Assembly (NCBI RefSeq): GCF_010233585.1 | Contig: NZ_CP045997.1 | Location: forward strand, 2,642,692-2,706,691 | Direction: 5' to 3' | Source of the DNA: Spirosoma endbachense | GTDB lineage: Bacteria; Bacteroidota; Bacteroidia; Cytophagales; Spirosomataceae | Length of the DNA: 64,000 nt | Part shown: piece after piece, positions 43,403 through 52,200 of the stretch | How positions within the stretch are numbered: the stretch's first letter is position 1 | How the letters are laid out: each line of letters begins with the position of its first letter | Position numbers and translations under genes: made by a program | The notes under the pieces: generated by a model | The model's database searches: none | What the model saw: the letters and a program-made list of their open reading frames with translations, nothing else | Told to the model about the DNA's origin: nothing

Positions 43403-44227
43403 ATGACGATTCTTGACGAAATAATTGCCCAAAAGCGAATCGAAGTAGAGCAGCGCAAAGCTACCACTCCAGCCTCTGTGCTGGAACAGATGCCCGACTT
43501 CAAACGGCAGCCCCTATCGGCGCGTGAAGCGATTCAGGGTTTGCATTCAACGGGTATCATCGCCGAATTTAAGCGTAAATCACCTTCCAAAGGAATTATT
43601 AACGCTCAGGCCGACGTAGCCACCACGACTCAGGGTTACGTACAGGCTGGTGCTGCCGTGTTGTCGGTGTTGACCGACGAGCCCTTTTTTGGCGGCACTC
43701 CTGCCGATCTGCAAGCCGCCCGACTGGCCAACCCATTGACGCCGATTCTTCGGAAAGACTTTGTTATTGACCCGTATCAACTTCTCGAAGCCAAAGCCTG
43801 GGGAGCCGATCTGGTGCTGTTGATTGCTGCCTGTCTGACACCTGCCGAAGTATTGGAGCTTAGCCAGCAGGCACAGGATCTCGGGTTACAGGTATTACTC
43901 GAAGTTCACGATGAAGACGAACTCGACCAGACGCTGTGTGTCAGTGTCGATTTGGTTGGGGTCAATAATCGTAATCTCAAGACGTTCACTACGTCCATCG
44001 ATACGTCATTACGACTGGTTGAGCGGATTCCTGACACGTTTGGAAAGATAACGGAAAGCGGTCTGCACGACGCAGAAACCATGTATACATTATTTCGTGC
44101 AGGTTTCGATGGGTTTCTGATTGGCGAAGCATTTATGAAAACCGCCGACCCAGCCGCTGCTTTACGATCGATAGTAACCGATTTTACTTCACGCATGCCC
44201 ACCTTTGCAAACTCGTTTACGTCATGA
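43403..44227 (+). CDS. trpC: Indole-3-glycerol-phosphate synthase
   Basis: A 274-residue TIM-barrel enzyme that closes the indole ring. EFKRKSPSKGII has the catalytic Lys, LTDEPFFGG and LRKDFVIDPYQ the next strands, and VGVNNRNLKTF and ITESGLHD the C-terminal active-site strands. It is separate from trpF, unlike the enterobacterial fusion, and overlaps it by 4 bases. Confidence 0.97.
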   Translation: MTILDEIIAQKRIEVEQRKATTPASVLEQMPDFKRQPLSAREAIQGLHSTGIIAEFKRKSPSKGIINAQADVATTTQGYVQAGAAVLSVLTDEPFFGGTPADLQAARLANPLTPILRKDFVIDPYQLLEAKAWGADLVLLIAACLTPAEVLELSQQAQDLGLQVLLEVHDEDELDQTLCVSVDLVGVNNRNLKTFTTSIDTSLRLVERIPDTFGKITESGLHDAETMYTLFRAGFDGFLIGEAFMKTADPAAALRSIVTDFTSRMPTFANSFTS

Positions 44228-44868
44228 AAATAAAAGTGTGCGGTCTGAGAGACGCTGAGAACCTGAAAGAGATTGCCGCCCTTGGCCCCGATTTTGTCGG
44301 ATTTATTTTCTACGATCAGTCGCCCCGCTTCGTAGGTGATGATCTAAACGAAGAAGTGGTCAAAGCCTTACCCCGATCGATTCGGAAAGTGGGCGTGTTT
44401 GTAAACGCTAGTCCCGATTATATTCTTCGTAGCGTTAAGAAGTACGATTTTCAGTACGTTCAACTCCACGGCAACGAAAATCCGGAATATTGCCGGAGCC
44501 TGCGGAATCGGGGGCTGAGTCTCATTAAAGCGTTTCGGGTCGATGAGTCGTTCAACTTTTCGATGCTGAACAATTATAAAGCTCACTGCGACTTTTTTCT
44601 GTTCGATGCCAAAGGAGATCAGCCGGGCGGTAACGGCGTCACGTTCGACTGGAGCATCCTGAAACGTTACGATAACGAAAAACCCTTTTTCATCAGTGGC
44701 GGCATTGGTTTGGATAACCTTGATCAGTTGGCGGCTCTGAAAGGGTTGAAGCTCTACGGTGTAGACGTTAATAGCCAGGTCGAAATCTCACCAGGAATAA
44801 AAGACGTCGCTAAAGTGAAAGAACTCATCGCCCGCCTTCGTCCAATCGAGGAAGAAGAAACAGTCTAA
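44224..44868 (+). CDS. trpF: Phosphoribosylanthranilate isomerase
   Basis: A 214-residue TIM-barrel isomerase. KVCGLRDAENL has the general-base Cys, LHGNENPEY the family turn, and FDAKGDQPGGNGVTFDW the catalytic Asp and phosphate loop. ISGGIGLDNL and GVDVNSQVEISPGIKD close the phosphate site. Its start overlaps the trpC stop by 4 bases, so the pair is translationally coupled. Confidence 0.96.
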   Translation: MKIKVCGLRDAENLKEIAALGPDFVGFIFYDQSPRFVGDDLNEEVVKALPRSIRKVGVFVNASPDYILRSVKKYDFQYVQLHGNENPEYCRSLRNRGLSLIKAFRVDESFNFSMLNNYKAHCDFFLFDAKGDQPGGNGVTFDWSILKRYDNEKPFFISGGIGLDNLDQLAALKGLKLYGVDVNSQVEISPGIKDVAKVKELIARLRPIEEEETV

Positions 44869-44925
44869 GCGGAACGGGCAACTGTTAGTTAGTTTCTCGT
44901 GTTAAATGCCTAAACAACAACGCTG

Positions 44926-45144
44926 ATGAAAACGACGAAGCATATAGAAGATCCGATTCCGCCTATGAAAAAAGGGCAGTTGAATATCTATAAGCCCAGT
45001 GATATAAAACGCTGGGGTGCCGAACGATTTTTTGAAGAAACAGCTATACGAGAACCTTTTTTGCTAGAGTTCCCGGAATTCACTGAAGACGAAAATAGGC
45101 GTATGGATGAGTTGCTCGCGGTTAGTGACAGAGGGACTGTATGA
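44926..45144 (+). CDS. Putative antitoxin of a PIN-type toxin-antitoxin pair
   Basis: A 72-residue protein without a close family I can name. Its short length, the charged C-terminal half and a 4-base overlap with the PIN-domain reading frame fit an antitoxin that wraps its toxin. It interrupts the trp operon between trpF and trpB, 57 bases after trpF. Function is inferred only from position. Confidence 0.6.
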   Translation: MKTTKHIEDPIPPMKKGQLNIYKPSDIKRWGAERFFEETAIREPFLLEFPEFTEDENRRMDELLAVSDRGTV

Positions 45145-45532
45145 TTTATGATACAAATCTTCTGATCAATCATATCCGAACAAGGAATTTACCTCCCATA
45201 CAAACCATAATTCCTATTGTGGTTATCGGTGAGTTAGAGGCTTTTTCATTAAAAGCAGATTGGGGCGCTCAGAAAATAGATTTTATGCGGTATATGATTG
45301 ACCGCTATCCGATTTCAGATATAGAACTGGATATTATTCCTGTCTATGCCCAGATAGATGCTTTTAGCCAGGGAAAGCTACAGACACTCCACTCAAATCT
45401 TCCGCCCGCAACATGGGCAAAAACGATATCTGGATTGCTGCTACCGCGCTCTATCTGGATTTGGAACTACACACAACCGATAATGACTTCAATCACCTCC
45501 CAGCTCTGGGATTGCGTTTAGTAAAGCATTGA
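45141..45532 (+). pseudogene. PIN-domain (VapC-like) ribonuclease toxin with a frameshift
   Basis: The first frame gives MIYDTNLLINHI and VIGELEAF, with the PIN acidic residues Asp4 and Glu31. Near 45402 the family pattern moves to another frame, which reads ARNMGKNDIWIAATALYLD and then [19 protein letters not shown] to a stop at 45530-45532, supplying the last two acidic residues. Adding one T around AATCTT restores a single PIN protein of about 130 residues. As it stands, translation in the first frame ends at 45521 with a nonsense tail, so the nuclease should be inactive, unless the shift is a sequencing error or programmed. Confidence 0.8.
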
Positions 45533-45537
45533 TTATC

Positions 45538-46737
45538 ATGCAAACCACTCTTGAACCAACAACCTCTTTTGAGGTTACCGAGAAAGGCTTTTACGGCCAC
45601 TTCGGCGGAGCATTTATTCCTGAAATGCTCTACCCAAATGTCGAAGAACTACGGCAGAATTACCTTCAGATTATAGCAGATCCTGCATTTCAGGCTGAGT
45701 TCTGGCAATTGCTGGAAGATTATGTCGGCCGGCCAACCCCTCTGTTTCTGGCCAAGCGGCTTTCCGAGAAAATTGGCGCAACGATTTACCTCAAGCGGGA
45801 GGATTTGTGCCATACGGGAGCGCATAAAGTCAATAATACGATCGGCCAGATGCTGGTGGCACAACGGCTCGGTAAGAAACGAATCGTGGCCGAAACGGGC
45901 GCCGGGCAACATGGTGTCGCTACGGCCACCGTCTGTGCCCTGATGGGTCTGGAATGCATTGTTTACATGGGCAGCATTGATATGGAACGGCAGAAGCCCA
46001 ATGTTGACCGGATGCGGATGCTAGGCGCTACCGTCATACCAGCCACATCGGGTAGCCAGACCTTGAAAGATGCGACCAACGAAGCCATGCGTCACTGGAT
46101 CAACAACCCGGTCGATACGCATTACATCATTGGCTCGGTTGTTGGTCCGCACCCTTATCCTGACATGGTCGCGCGATTCCAGTCGGTGATATCACAGGAA
46201 ATCAAGAAACAACTGCTTGTCAAGACGGGTAGCGAAAATCCAGATTATGTCGTCGCCTGCGTTGGTGGAGGCAGTAATGCTGCCGGTGCATTTTTCCACT
46301 ATCTGAATGAACCGTCGGTGCGCCTGGTTGCAGCAGAAGCGGCAGGGCAGGGTGTTACATCGGGGCATTCGGCCGCAACGACAGCTCTCGGCAAACCGGG
46401 GGTATTGCACGGAAGTCGCACAATATTGATGCAAACCGAAGATGGTCAGGTGATTGAACCCTATTCCATTTCGGCCGGATTGGATTATCCCGGAATTGGC
46501 CCTCTTCATGCTCATCTGTTTGATTCTGGCCGGGGTGATTTTTACGCGATCACGGACGACGAAGCCCTACAGGCTGGGTTTGAACTGAGTAAGCTCGAGG
46601 GGATTATTCCCGCACTGGAATCAGCCCATGCGCTGGCGGCCCTGTCTAAAATGGGACTAAAACAGACAGATGTCGTGGTTGTTTGCCTGTCGGGCCGGGG
46701 TGATAAAGATTTAAGTACGTATTCAAAGTATTTATAG
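45538..46737 (+). CDS. trpB: Tryptophan synthase beta subunit
   Basis: About 399 residues from the ATG at 45538 (the frame is open from a TTG at 45529, inside the toxin end). It joins indole and serine using [16 protein letters not shown] carries the PLP Lys97, AETGAGQHG the substrate loop with the catalytic Glu, and [10 protein letters not shown] the phosphate cradle. [13 protein letters not shown] opens the chain as in other TrpB1 enzymes. trpA follows 72 bases later. Confidence 0.97.
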   Translation: MQTTLEPTTSFEVTEKGFYGHFGGAFIPEMLYPNVEELRQNYLQIIADPAFQAEFWQLLEDYVGRPTPLFLAKRLSEKIGATIYLKREDLCHTGAHKVNNTIGQMLVAQRLGKKRIVAETGAGQHGVATATVCALMGLECIVYMGSIDMERQKPNVDRMRMLGATVIPATSGSQTLKDATNEAMRHWINNPVDTHYIIGSVVGPHPYPDMVARFQSVISQEIKKQLLVKTGSENPDYVVACVGGGSNAAGAFFHYLNEPSVRLVAAEAAGQGVTSGHSAATTALGKPGVLHGSRTILMQTEDGQVIEPYSISAGLDYPGIGPLHAHLFDSGRGDFYAITDDEALQAGFELSKLEGIIPALESAHALAALSKMGLKQTDVVVVCLSGRGDKDLSTYSKYL

Positions 46738-46809
46738 CCATTGACGGGCGGGCGAAAATCTGCAATGGTTAGTAATTGCCTATAACAACGGGTTTTCACC
46801 CGCGTTACA

Positions 46810-47601
46810 ATGACACAAGAATTGACTCAAAACCGCATCATCGAACTGTTTACGCAGAAAAGCGAACGGTTGTTGAATGTATATTTCACAGCCGGATTCC
46901 CGGAACTTGCTGATACGATAACTGTTCTACGCGGCTTACAGGAAGCCGGGGTGGATATTGTTGAAATAGGAATGCCCTATTCCGACCCCGTTGCCGATGG
47001 CGAAACCATTCAGCAAAGCAATGGAAAAGCACTGCATAACGGGATGTCGCTAAAAACGCTGTTTGCTCAGTTAGCCGGTTGTAGAAGCGAAATAACCGTA
47101 CCGATTCTGCTAATGGGATACATCAATCCTGTTCTCCAATTCGGCGTGGAAAACTTCTGCCAAAAATGCCAGGAAGTTGGCGTAGATGGCGTCATTCTGC
47201 CTGATCTTCCGCTTGATCTCTTCCTCACGGAATATGCACCGACCTTCCGCGAATATGGGATTCTGAATGTGAACCTGATTACACCCCAAACCTCCGAAAG
47301 CCGCATCCGGCACATCGACGCAGAGTCGGACGGGTTTATTTATATGGTTTCATCGGCCAGCATTACCGGCTCTGTAAAAGGTGTTACTGGCCCTATGAAG
47401 GCGTATTTCGAACGAATTCAGGCCATGAATCTTCGGAATCCACGCCTGATCGGTTTTGGCATCAATAACCACGAAACCTTTGATACGGCCAGCCAATATG
47501 CCAATGGTGCCATTGTTGGTAGTGCTTTTATCCGGCATCTGGAAGAAAAAGGTACTTCGGCTGAGAGCATTCGGGCCTTTGTGCAGACGATTCGCGCCTA
47601 G
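46810..47601 (+). CDS. trpA: Tryptophan synthase alpha subunit
   Basis: A 263-residue TIM barrel that splits indole-3-glycerol phosphate and passes indole to TrpB. The catalytic pair is Glu52 (VDIVEIGMPYSDP) and Asp63 (PVADG). YMVSSASITGS and the C-terminal GFGINNHETF form the phosphate site. It is the last gene of the trp run; hisIE starts 17 bases later behind its own promoter box. Confidence 0.97.
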   Translation: MTQELTQNRIIELFTQKSERLLNVYFTAGFPELADTITVLRGLQEAGVDIVEIGMPYSDPVADGETIQQSNGKALHNGMSLKTLFAQLAGCRSEITVPILLMGYINPVLQFGVENFCQKCQEVGVDGVILPDLPLDLFLTEYAPTFREYGILNVNLITPQTSESRIRHIDAESDGFIYMVSSASITGSVKGVTGPMKAYFERIQAMNLRNPRLIGFGINNHETFDTASQYANGAIVGSAFIRHLEEKGTSAESIRAFVQTIRA

Positions 47602-47606
47602 CACCT

Positions 47607-47614
47607 TACCTTTG
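47607..47614 (+). promoter_or_regulatory. TAnnTTTG -7 promoter box for hisIE
   Basis: TACCTTTG matches the -7 box exactly and ends 4 bases before the hisIE ATG, so a transcript from it would be leaderless or nearly so. It implies hisIE can be expressed independently of the trp attenuator. Confidence 0.55.
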
Positions 47615-47618
47615 TAGC

Positions 47619-48227
47619 ATGAATGCTGATATAAATTTTGATAAATCGTCCGACGGTCTCCTTCCCGCTGTAATTCAGGATGCCGAAACCGGCAAAGTGC
47701 TGATGCTGGGCTACATGAATCGTGAAGCATACGATAAAACCGTTACCGATAAGATTGTAACATTCTTTAGTCGAAGCAAACAGCGGCTCTGGACGAAAGG
47801 CGAAACATCGAACAATTTTCTACACGTTCGCGAAATTCTGGTAGACTGCGATGGCGATACGTTATTAATCAAAGCTAACCCGGCCGGACCCGTTTGTCAT
47901 ACGGGTGCCGATACGTGTTTTGACGAAGTGAATCAAGGCAAAGGTCAGTTTCTGAACTACTTACAAAACATCATTCATGACCGCAAGGTTAATCCGTCCG
48001 ATAAATCGTATACAACAACACTATTTAATCGGGGGGTAAATAAGATTGCGCAGAAAGTAGGAGAAGAAGCCGTTGAGCTGGTCATTGAAGCGAAAGACGA
48101 CAACGACGATTTGTTTAAAGGCGAAGCTGCCGACTTGCTATTTCATTTTCTGGTTCTTCTGGAACAGAAAAATATGCATCTGGACGACATTGTAGCCGTA
48201 TTACAGTCACGCCATCAAAAACAATAG
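47619..48227 (+). CDS. hisIE: Bifunctional phosphoribosyl-AMP cyclohydrolase / phosphoribosyl-ATP pyrophosphatase
   Basis: A 202-residue fusion for steps 2 and 3 of histidine synthesis. The HisI half (about 1-105) has FFSRSKQRLWTKGETS, the DCDGDT metal site and PAGPVCHTGADTCF zinc cysteines. The HisE half (about 110-202) has KVGEEAVELVIEAK and GEAADLLFHFLVLL, the acidic pyrophosphatase helices. No other his gene is in the window; it sits behind trpA, pairing two pathways that use PRPP. Confidence 0.96.
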   Translation: MNADINFDKSSDGLLPAVIQDAETGKVLMLGYMNREAYDKTVTDKIVTFFSRSKQRLWTKGETSNNFLHVREILVDCDGDTLLIKANPAGPVCHTGADTCFDEVNQGKGQFLNYLQNIIHDRKVNPSDKSYTTTLFNRGVNKIAQKVGEEAVELVIEAKDDNDDLFKGEAADLLFHFLVLLEQKNMHLDDIVAVLQSRHQKQ

Positions 48228-48314
48228 ATTCGGGTTTACGGTTTGTTGTTCGACGTTGTCACGCACCAGAGCGGTGATTGAGCAACGTTGCTCACCAAAC
48301 ACAAGCTTCTTTTC

Positions 48315-48650
48315 ATGGGACTGATTATTCGTATTCTCATCAGCGCGGTGGCCGTTTATGTCGCCAGTTTATTCATTCCAGGTATCTCGGTAACGGGCGG
48401 AGCCAGCACGTATTTAGTCGTAGCGATCGTTCTCGGCTTATTGAATGCCTTTGTCAAGCCGATTTTAACCGTTTTGACCATTCCCATTACGATTATAACG
48501 CTCGGTTTATTTTTGATCGTTATCAATGTGCTAATGGTGTATCTAACTGACTCGCTCGTTAGTGGATTTCACGTGAGCGGCTTCATTGCCGCTTTACTGT
48601 TCAGTATTGTTGTTTCGCTGGTAACAGCCTTACTTGATGCTATTATTTGA
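48315..48650 (+). CDS. Phage holin family 4-like small membrane protein
   Basis: About 111 residues from the ATG at 48315. Four hydrophobic helices fill almost the whole length, with the pattern FIPGISVTGG, LGLLNAFVKPILTVLTIPITIITLG typical of the widespread holin 4_2 (YvlD-like) family. In spite of its name the family is not tied to phages here; its function in bacteria is unknown. A long palindromic repeat follows. Confidence 0.85.
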   Translation: MGLIIRILISAVAVYVASLFIPGISVTGGASTYLVVAIVLGLLNAFVKPILTVLTIPITIITLGLFLIVINVLMVYLTDSLVSGFHVSGFIAALLFSIVVSLVTALLDAII

Positions 48651-48663
48651 GCAAGAAATATAC

Positions 48664-48749
48664 AGTTATGCCTTTGGCTTCAAGCCGTACCACGGTTTGT
48701 TTGCGTATCAGTAGTAACCGTGGCACGGCTTGAAGCCAAAGGCATAACT
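48664..48749. repeat. Long inverted repeat, REP- or MITE-like
   Basis: Arms of 34 bases (48664-48697 and 48716-48749) match at 33 positions, separated by 18 bases. The mismatch is a T/C that still allows G-U pairing in RNA. It lies in intergenic space next to a terminator and is much longer than the terminators in this window, so a dispersed element is more likely. Confidence 0.75.
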
Positions 48750-48755
48750 ATCAGT

Positions 48756-48813
48756 AAAAAGCAATCCGGGCAAACAGGTATCAAACGAACCAATTTGCCC
48801 GGATTGCTTTTTT
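48756..48813. terminator. Strong bidirectional terminator
   Basis: A perfect 19-bp stem (48756-48774 with 48794-48812) with an A-tract on the 5' side and a T-tract on the 3' side around a 19-base loop. It separates the trp/his/holin region from the RidA gene. Confidence 0.85.
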
Positions 48814-48849
48814 ACATTCGAACTCTTTTTACAACGTAGTCTGCTCACC

Positions 48850-49224
48850 ATGACCTTCATTGAAACACCCAATGCGCCTAAACCAGGCGGTCACTATTCA
48901 CAGGCTGTTGTGCACGGTGATTTAGTGTATTTATCCGGCATTTTACCAATTACGCCCTCCGGCGAAAAACTTACTGACGCCACTTTTTCGGAACAAACGG
49001 AGCAGATCCTGAAAAATCTGGACGCAATTCTGCAAGCTGCTGGCAGCACCCGGGAGAAGGTGATAAAAGTTACCGTATTTATTGCCGATATCAGTGCCTG
49101 GGGAACCGTCAATCAAGTGTATACCCAATTTTTTGGCGACCATCGCCCGGCTCGATCGGTTGTACCTGTCCTACCCCTCCATTATGGATTTGGTATTGAA
49201 CTAGAAGCCATTGCCACCCTATAG
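48850..49224 (+). CDS. RidA family enamine/imine deaminase
   Basis: A 124-residue protein of normal RidA length. The C-terminal RPARSVVPVLPLHYGFGIELEAIA contains the Arg that binds the substrate carboxylate and the Glu close to the active site; GGHYSQAV is the N-terminal family motif. RidA destroys reactive 2-aminoacrylate made by PLP enzymes, so its nearness to trpB may or may not be meaningful. It is convergent with the macroglobulin gene, 20 bases apart. Confidence 0.92.
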   Translation: MTFIETPNAPKPGGHYSQAVVHGDLVYLSGILPITPSGEKLTDATFSEQTEQILKNLDAILQAAGSTREKVIKVTVFIADISAWGTVNQVYTQFFGDHRPARSVVPVLPLHYGFGIELEAIATL

Positions 49225-49244
49225 AGAGCAATGGCTTCCACGCG

Positions 49245-52200
49245 TTACTTCACTTTCACCCGTTCGCCAGCGGAATGAGCCGCAAATTCCGGCGCATAGA
49301 AACACTGAACCGTAGCGACACCCGCCGAAAAGTCACCCGTTTGCGCTACCCGCAGATCGTACTCGAATACATGCGTTCCTACGGGGAGGTAACTCATGAA
49401 AAAATCGGTACTGGCATCTCGGGGAGATTCATAATAGCCCAATCCATTCTGATACTTATAGCCCGATAATGCGGCTACGGGCTCAAAACCCGATGCGCGG
49501 CCATCTTTCAGATGAACGTATTCCATCGCCCGATCAGTCTTTAGAATTAACCGAACTTTGATCAGATCGCCGGGCTTGAGCGCTGTTTGCGGGGTTACCT
49601 GCGCTATCACAGGCCCTTTTGGAGAATCGTGCTGAACATAAAGGGTCTTCTGAACCGATAGCCCGGCACTTCCGGGCATAACCCGGTCGAGCGGTTCGAA
49701 ATGCTGCCAATACAAGGCACCCCAGGCTGGACCATCAGCTTTTTTGGTGATTTGAATAACGCCCATCTCCGGTTTGATTTCAGACGCAGCGTATGTCACT
49801 TTCTGATACCCGGTGATGGTCTCGGTTTTTGTTACCCGACTTTCGATGGATTGTCCACCAAGGCTTACCTGTGTATTCGGCTTTGTATCGAGCCAGTCGC
49901 TGCCCCGGAGCAACAATGCATAAATAGCCTCCGTGGTGGCTTTAGTCGATGACCATGACTGCGTCTGTTTCTGACGGAGTAACCAACGCTTCATGTTATC
50001 GACAACAGCGCGATCCTGTTTGATCTCATCAAACGCTTCGATCAGGTAAGCCTGCGTTTCGATAGGCGTCTGATACCAGTACAACCCGCTGGTATTATCG
50101 GGCCAATAGGTACCTAACTCCTCCGATTGCCGCGTCCGTTCGAGCAGTGATCGTAAAATAGCGGCTGGTGTCACTTTATCACCAAACCGATACAGCGCCA
50201 TTGCCGAGAGTGCCTGACCCTGTAGGCTTTGCTTCAGCCAATCGTCGGACACACGCTGTTTTAGAAACGTGAGCATGTCTTTATCCACTGGCTTGTCGAG
50301 ATAAAAACTGCGGGCGTATAGGTATTGAATGGCCGAAAAATACCGAAATGGGGCCGCTTTGTCTTTCTTCTGCTCCTGAACCCAACGCTTCATTTCGGCA
50401 TCAGCATAGCGAATGGCATTCGTTTGCATCTCGCTCAGGCTAGTCTGCATATCATCTGGAAAACGAACGCCCAGCTTCTGCAAATGCCCGAATCCGCTCA
50501 GAACATGCAAAGTCATAGACAGACTTGGCTCCATACCACCAAACCACCGGAAGCCTCCACCGGACGTTTGTAATTGCTGTAGTTTTTCAAAGGCCCTTTC
50601 CTGCTCAGCCGCCATCCGGTTTTGATCGAGTAATTGGCCCAATTGCGATTGTCGCGCGGCTTCTGACCGGGCGTCGGCCAGCCACGGTGAATTTTCGAGG
50701 GCCACGGCTCTTAGTTCTTCATTCGATTGGAGTGGGCTTTTAGGCGGATTTTTCTGCCATTCGGCGATGACCTGTTTAAAGGCTGGTTTGCTACCAACAA
50801 TATGAGCTGCCAGGCTATTGGCATACAAACGGCTGAACAATTGTTCGGCACATTCGTAACGGTATTCCATCAGATACGGCAGCGACTGTAAGGCATACCA
50901 CGTTGGGTTGCTCGTTACCTCAACCGTTAGCCGTTCGTGCTGGACGGGTAATTCAGGATTTAAGTTTGTCAGCCCTTTAAGCTTGAATTCTTTCGTTTCC
51001 CGGCCATTTACCCAAAATGGCTGCGTATCCGTTACGAGCATCCGATTGGGTAATATAGGTACAGTGAATTCCTCGCCATCAGTAAACGTACCCGATCGGG
51101 CGGTCAATCGGCAGGTCACGGTTTCCAGACCCGCCGGAACAACGAGCGTCCAACCGACGCTTTGTCCTTGTCCGGCGGCTACCGTAGCTGACGTTTGCAG
51201 ACTTGTGCGCACCAGTTTCTGATCGATGGGCTCACCCGTCAATGCATCTGACAGGCTAAGGTTCGCCAACACGGGCATGACCTTGTCGGTCAGGTTGTTG
51301 ATGCGGGCCGTTACGCGAATGGTGTCGCCTTCGCGCAGAAAGCGGGGGGCATTTGCCGTAATCATCAGCTCTTTCTGCGTTACGATCTCACGCTCCAGCG
51401 TGCCTATTTTCAAGTCTTTCGTATGGGCAAAGGCCAGCAAACGCCAGCGTGTAAGAGCTTCGGGCATCGTAAATTTCAAAACAACCCTCCCCTGAGCATC
51501 CGTTTTGATTTCAGGGATGAAGAAGGCTGTTTCATTGAAATTTTTGCGGGGGTTGATTAGCTCCGTTTGCTTTTTAGGCGCTTCGTCCGGAGCAGCTTCT
51601 TTTGCCAAAGCTTGCCCCGGAGCAAATCCATCGGCCATTGAGGCCGCTGCGGGAGCCGCCATAGCCCGTATAGATCCCCCTGCTGCCTCCATTCTTTTCT
51701 GGGCTCCGTAACCCACCACAACGACTTCATTCAGCGCACGGGCATCGGGCATCAATTGAAATGATATCGCTTTTTGTTTGATTGTCACCTCATTGATTAT
51801 ATAACCGATCTGCGAAAAAACCAATGTGATCTCACCGGTTTCTGAATCAGCAGTTAGTGCAAAGTTCCCTTTTTTATCAGATATAGCTCCGTTAACCGTA
51901 CCGCGAATCAAAATGTTGGCACCTTCTACGGCCGTCCCATTTTTTTGCTTTATTGTGCCGTTGATGGCCTTCCCAGAGCGTCGAACCGTTACCTGAATCG
52001 CACCGTCTGACGAGCCATTGGGGCCAACAGGATTGCGAACGAATGGTCGATTGCCATAGGGCGCAAACTGGTATCCCATCCATCCTAACTGATCGTAGTG
52101 CCGAACCGGAGCAGGTGACTGCGGATGGTAAGTAGCGATAAGGAAGCTACTTGATTGGGTGCTGAAACTTCCCGACTGCCAGCCATAAAACGTAGGGAAA

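Noticed and set aside
48278..48550. Frame of 90 residues overlapping the holin-like gene
   Set aside because: It overlaps the conserved membrane protein in another frame and is basic and His/Ser-rich, without a plausible fold.
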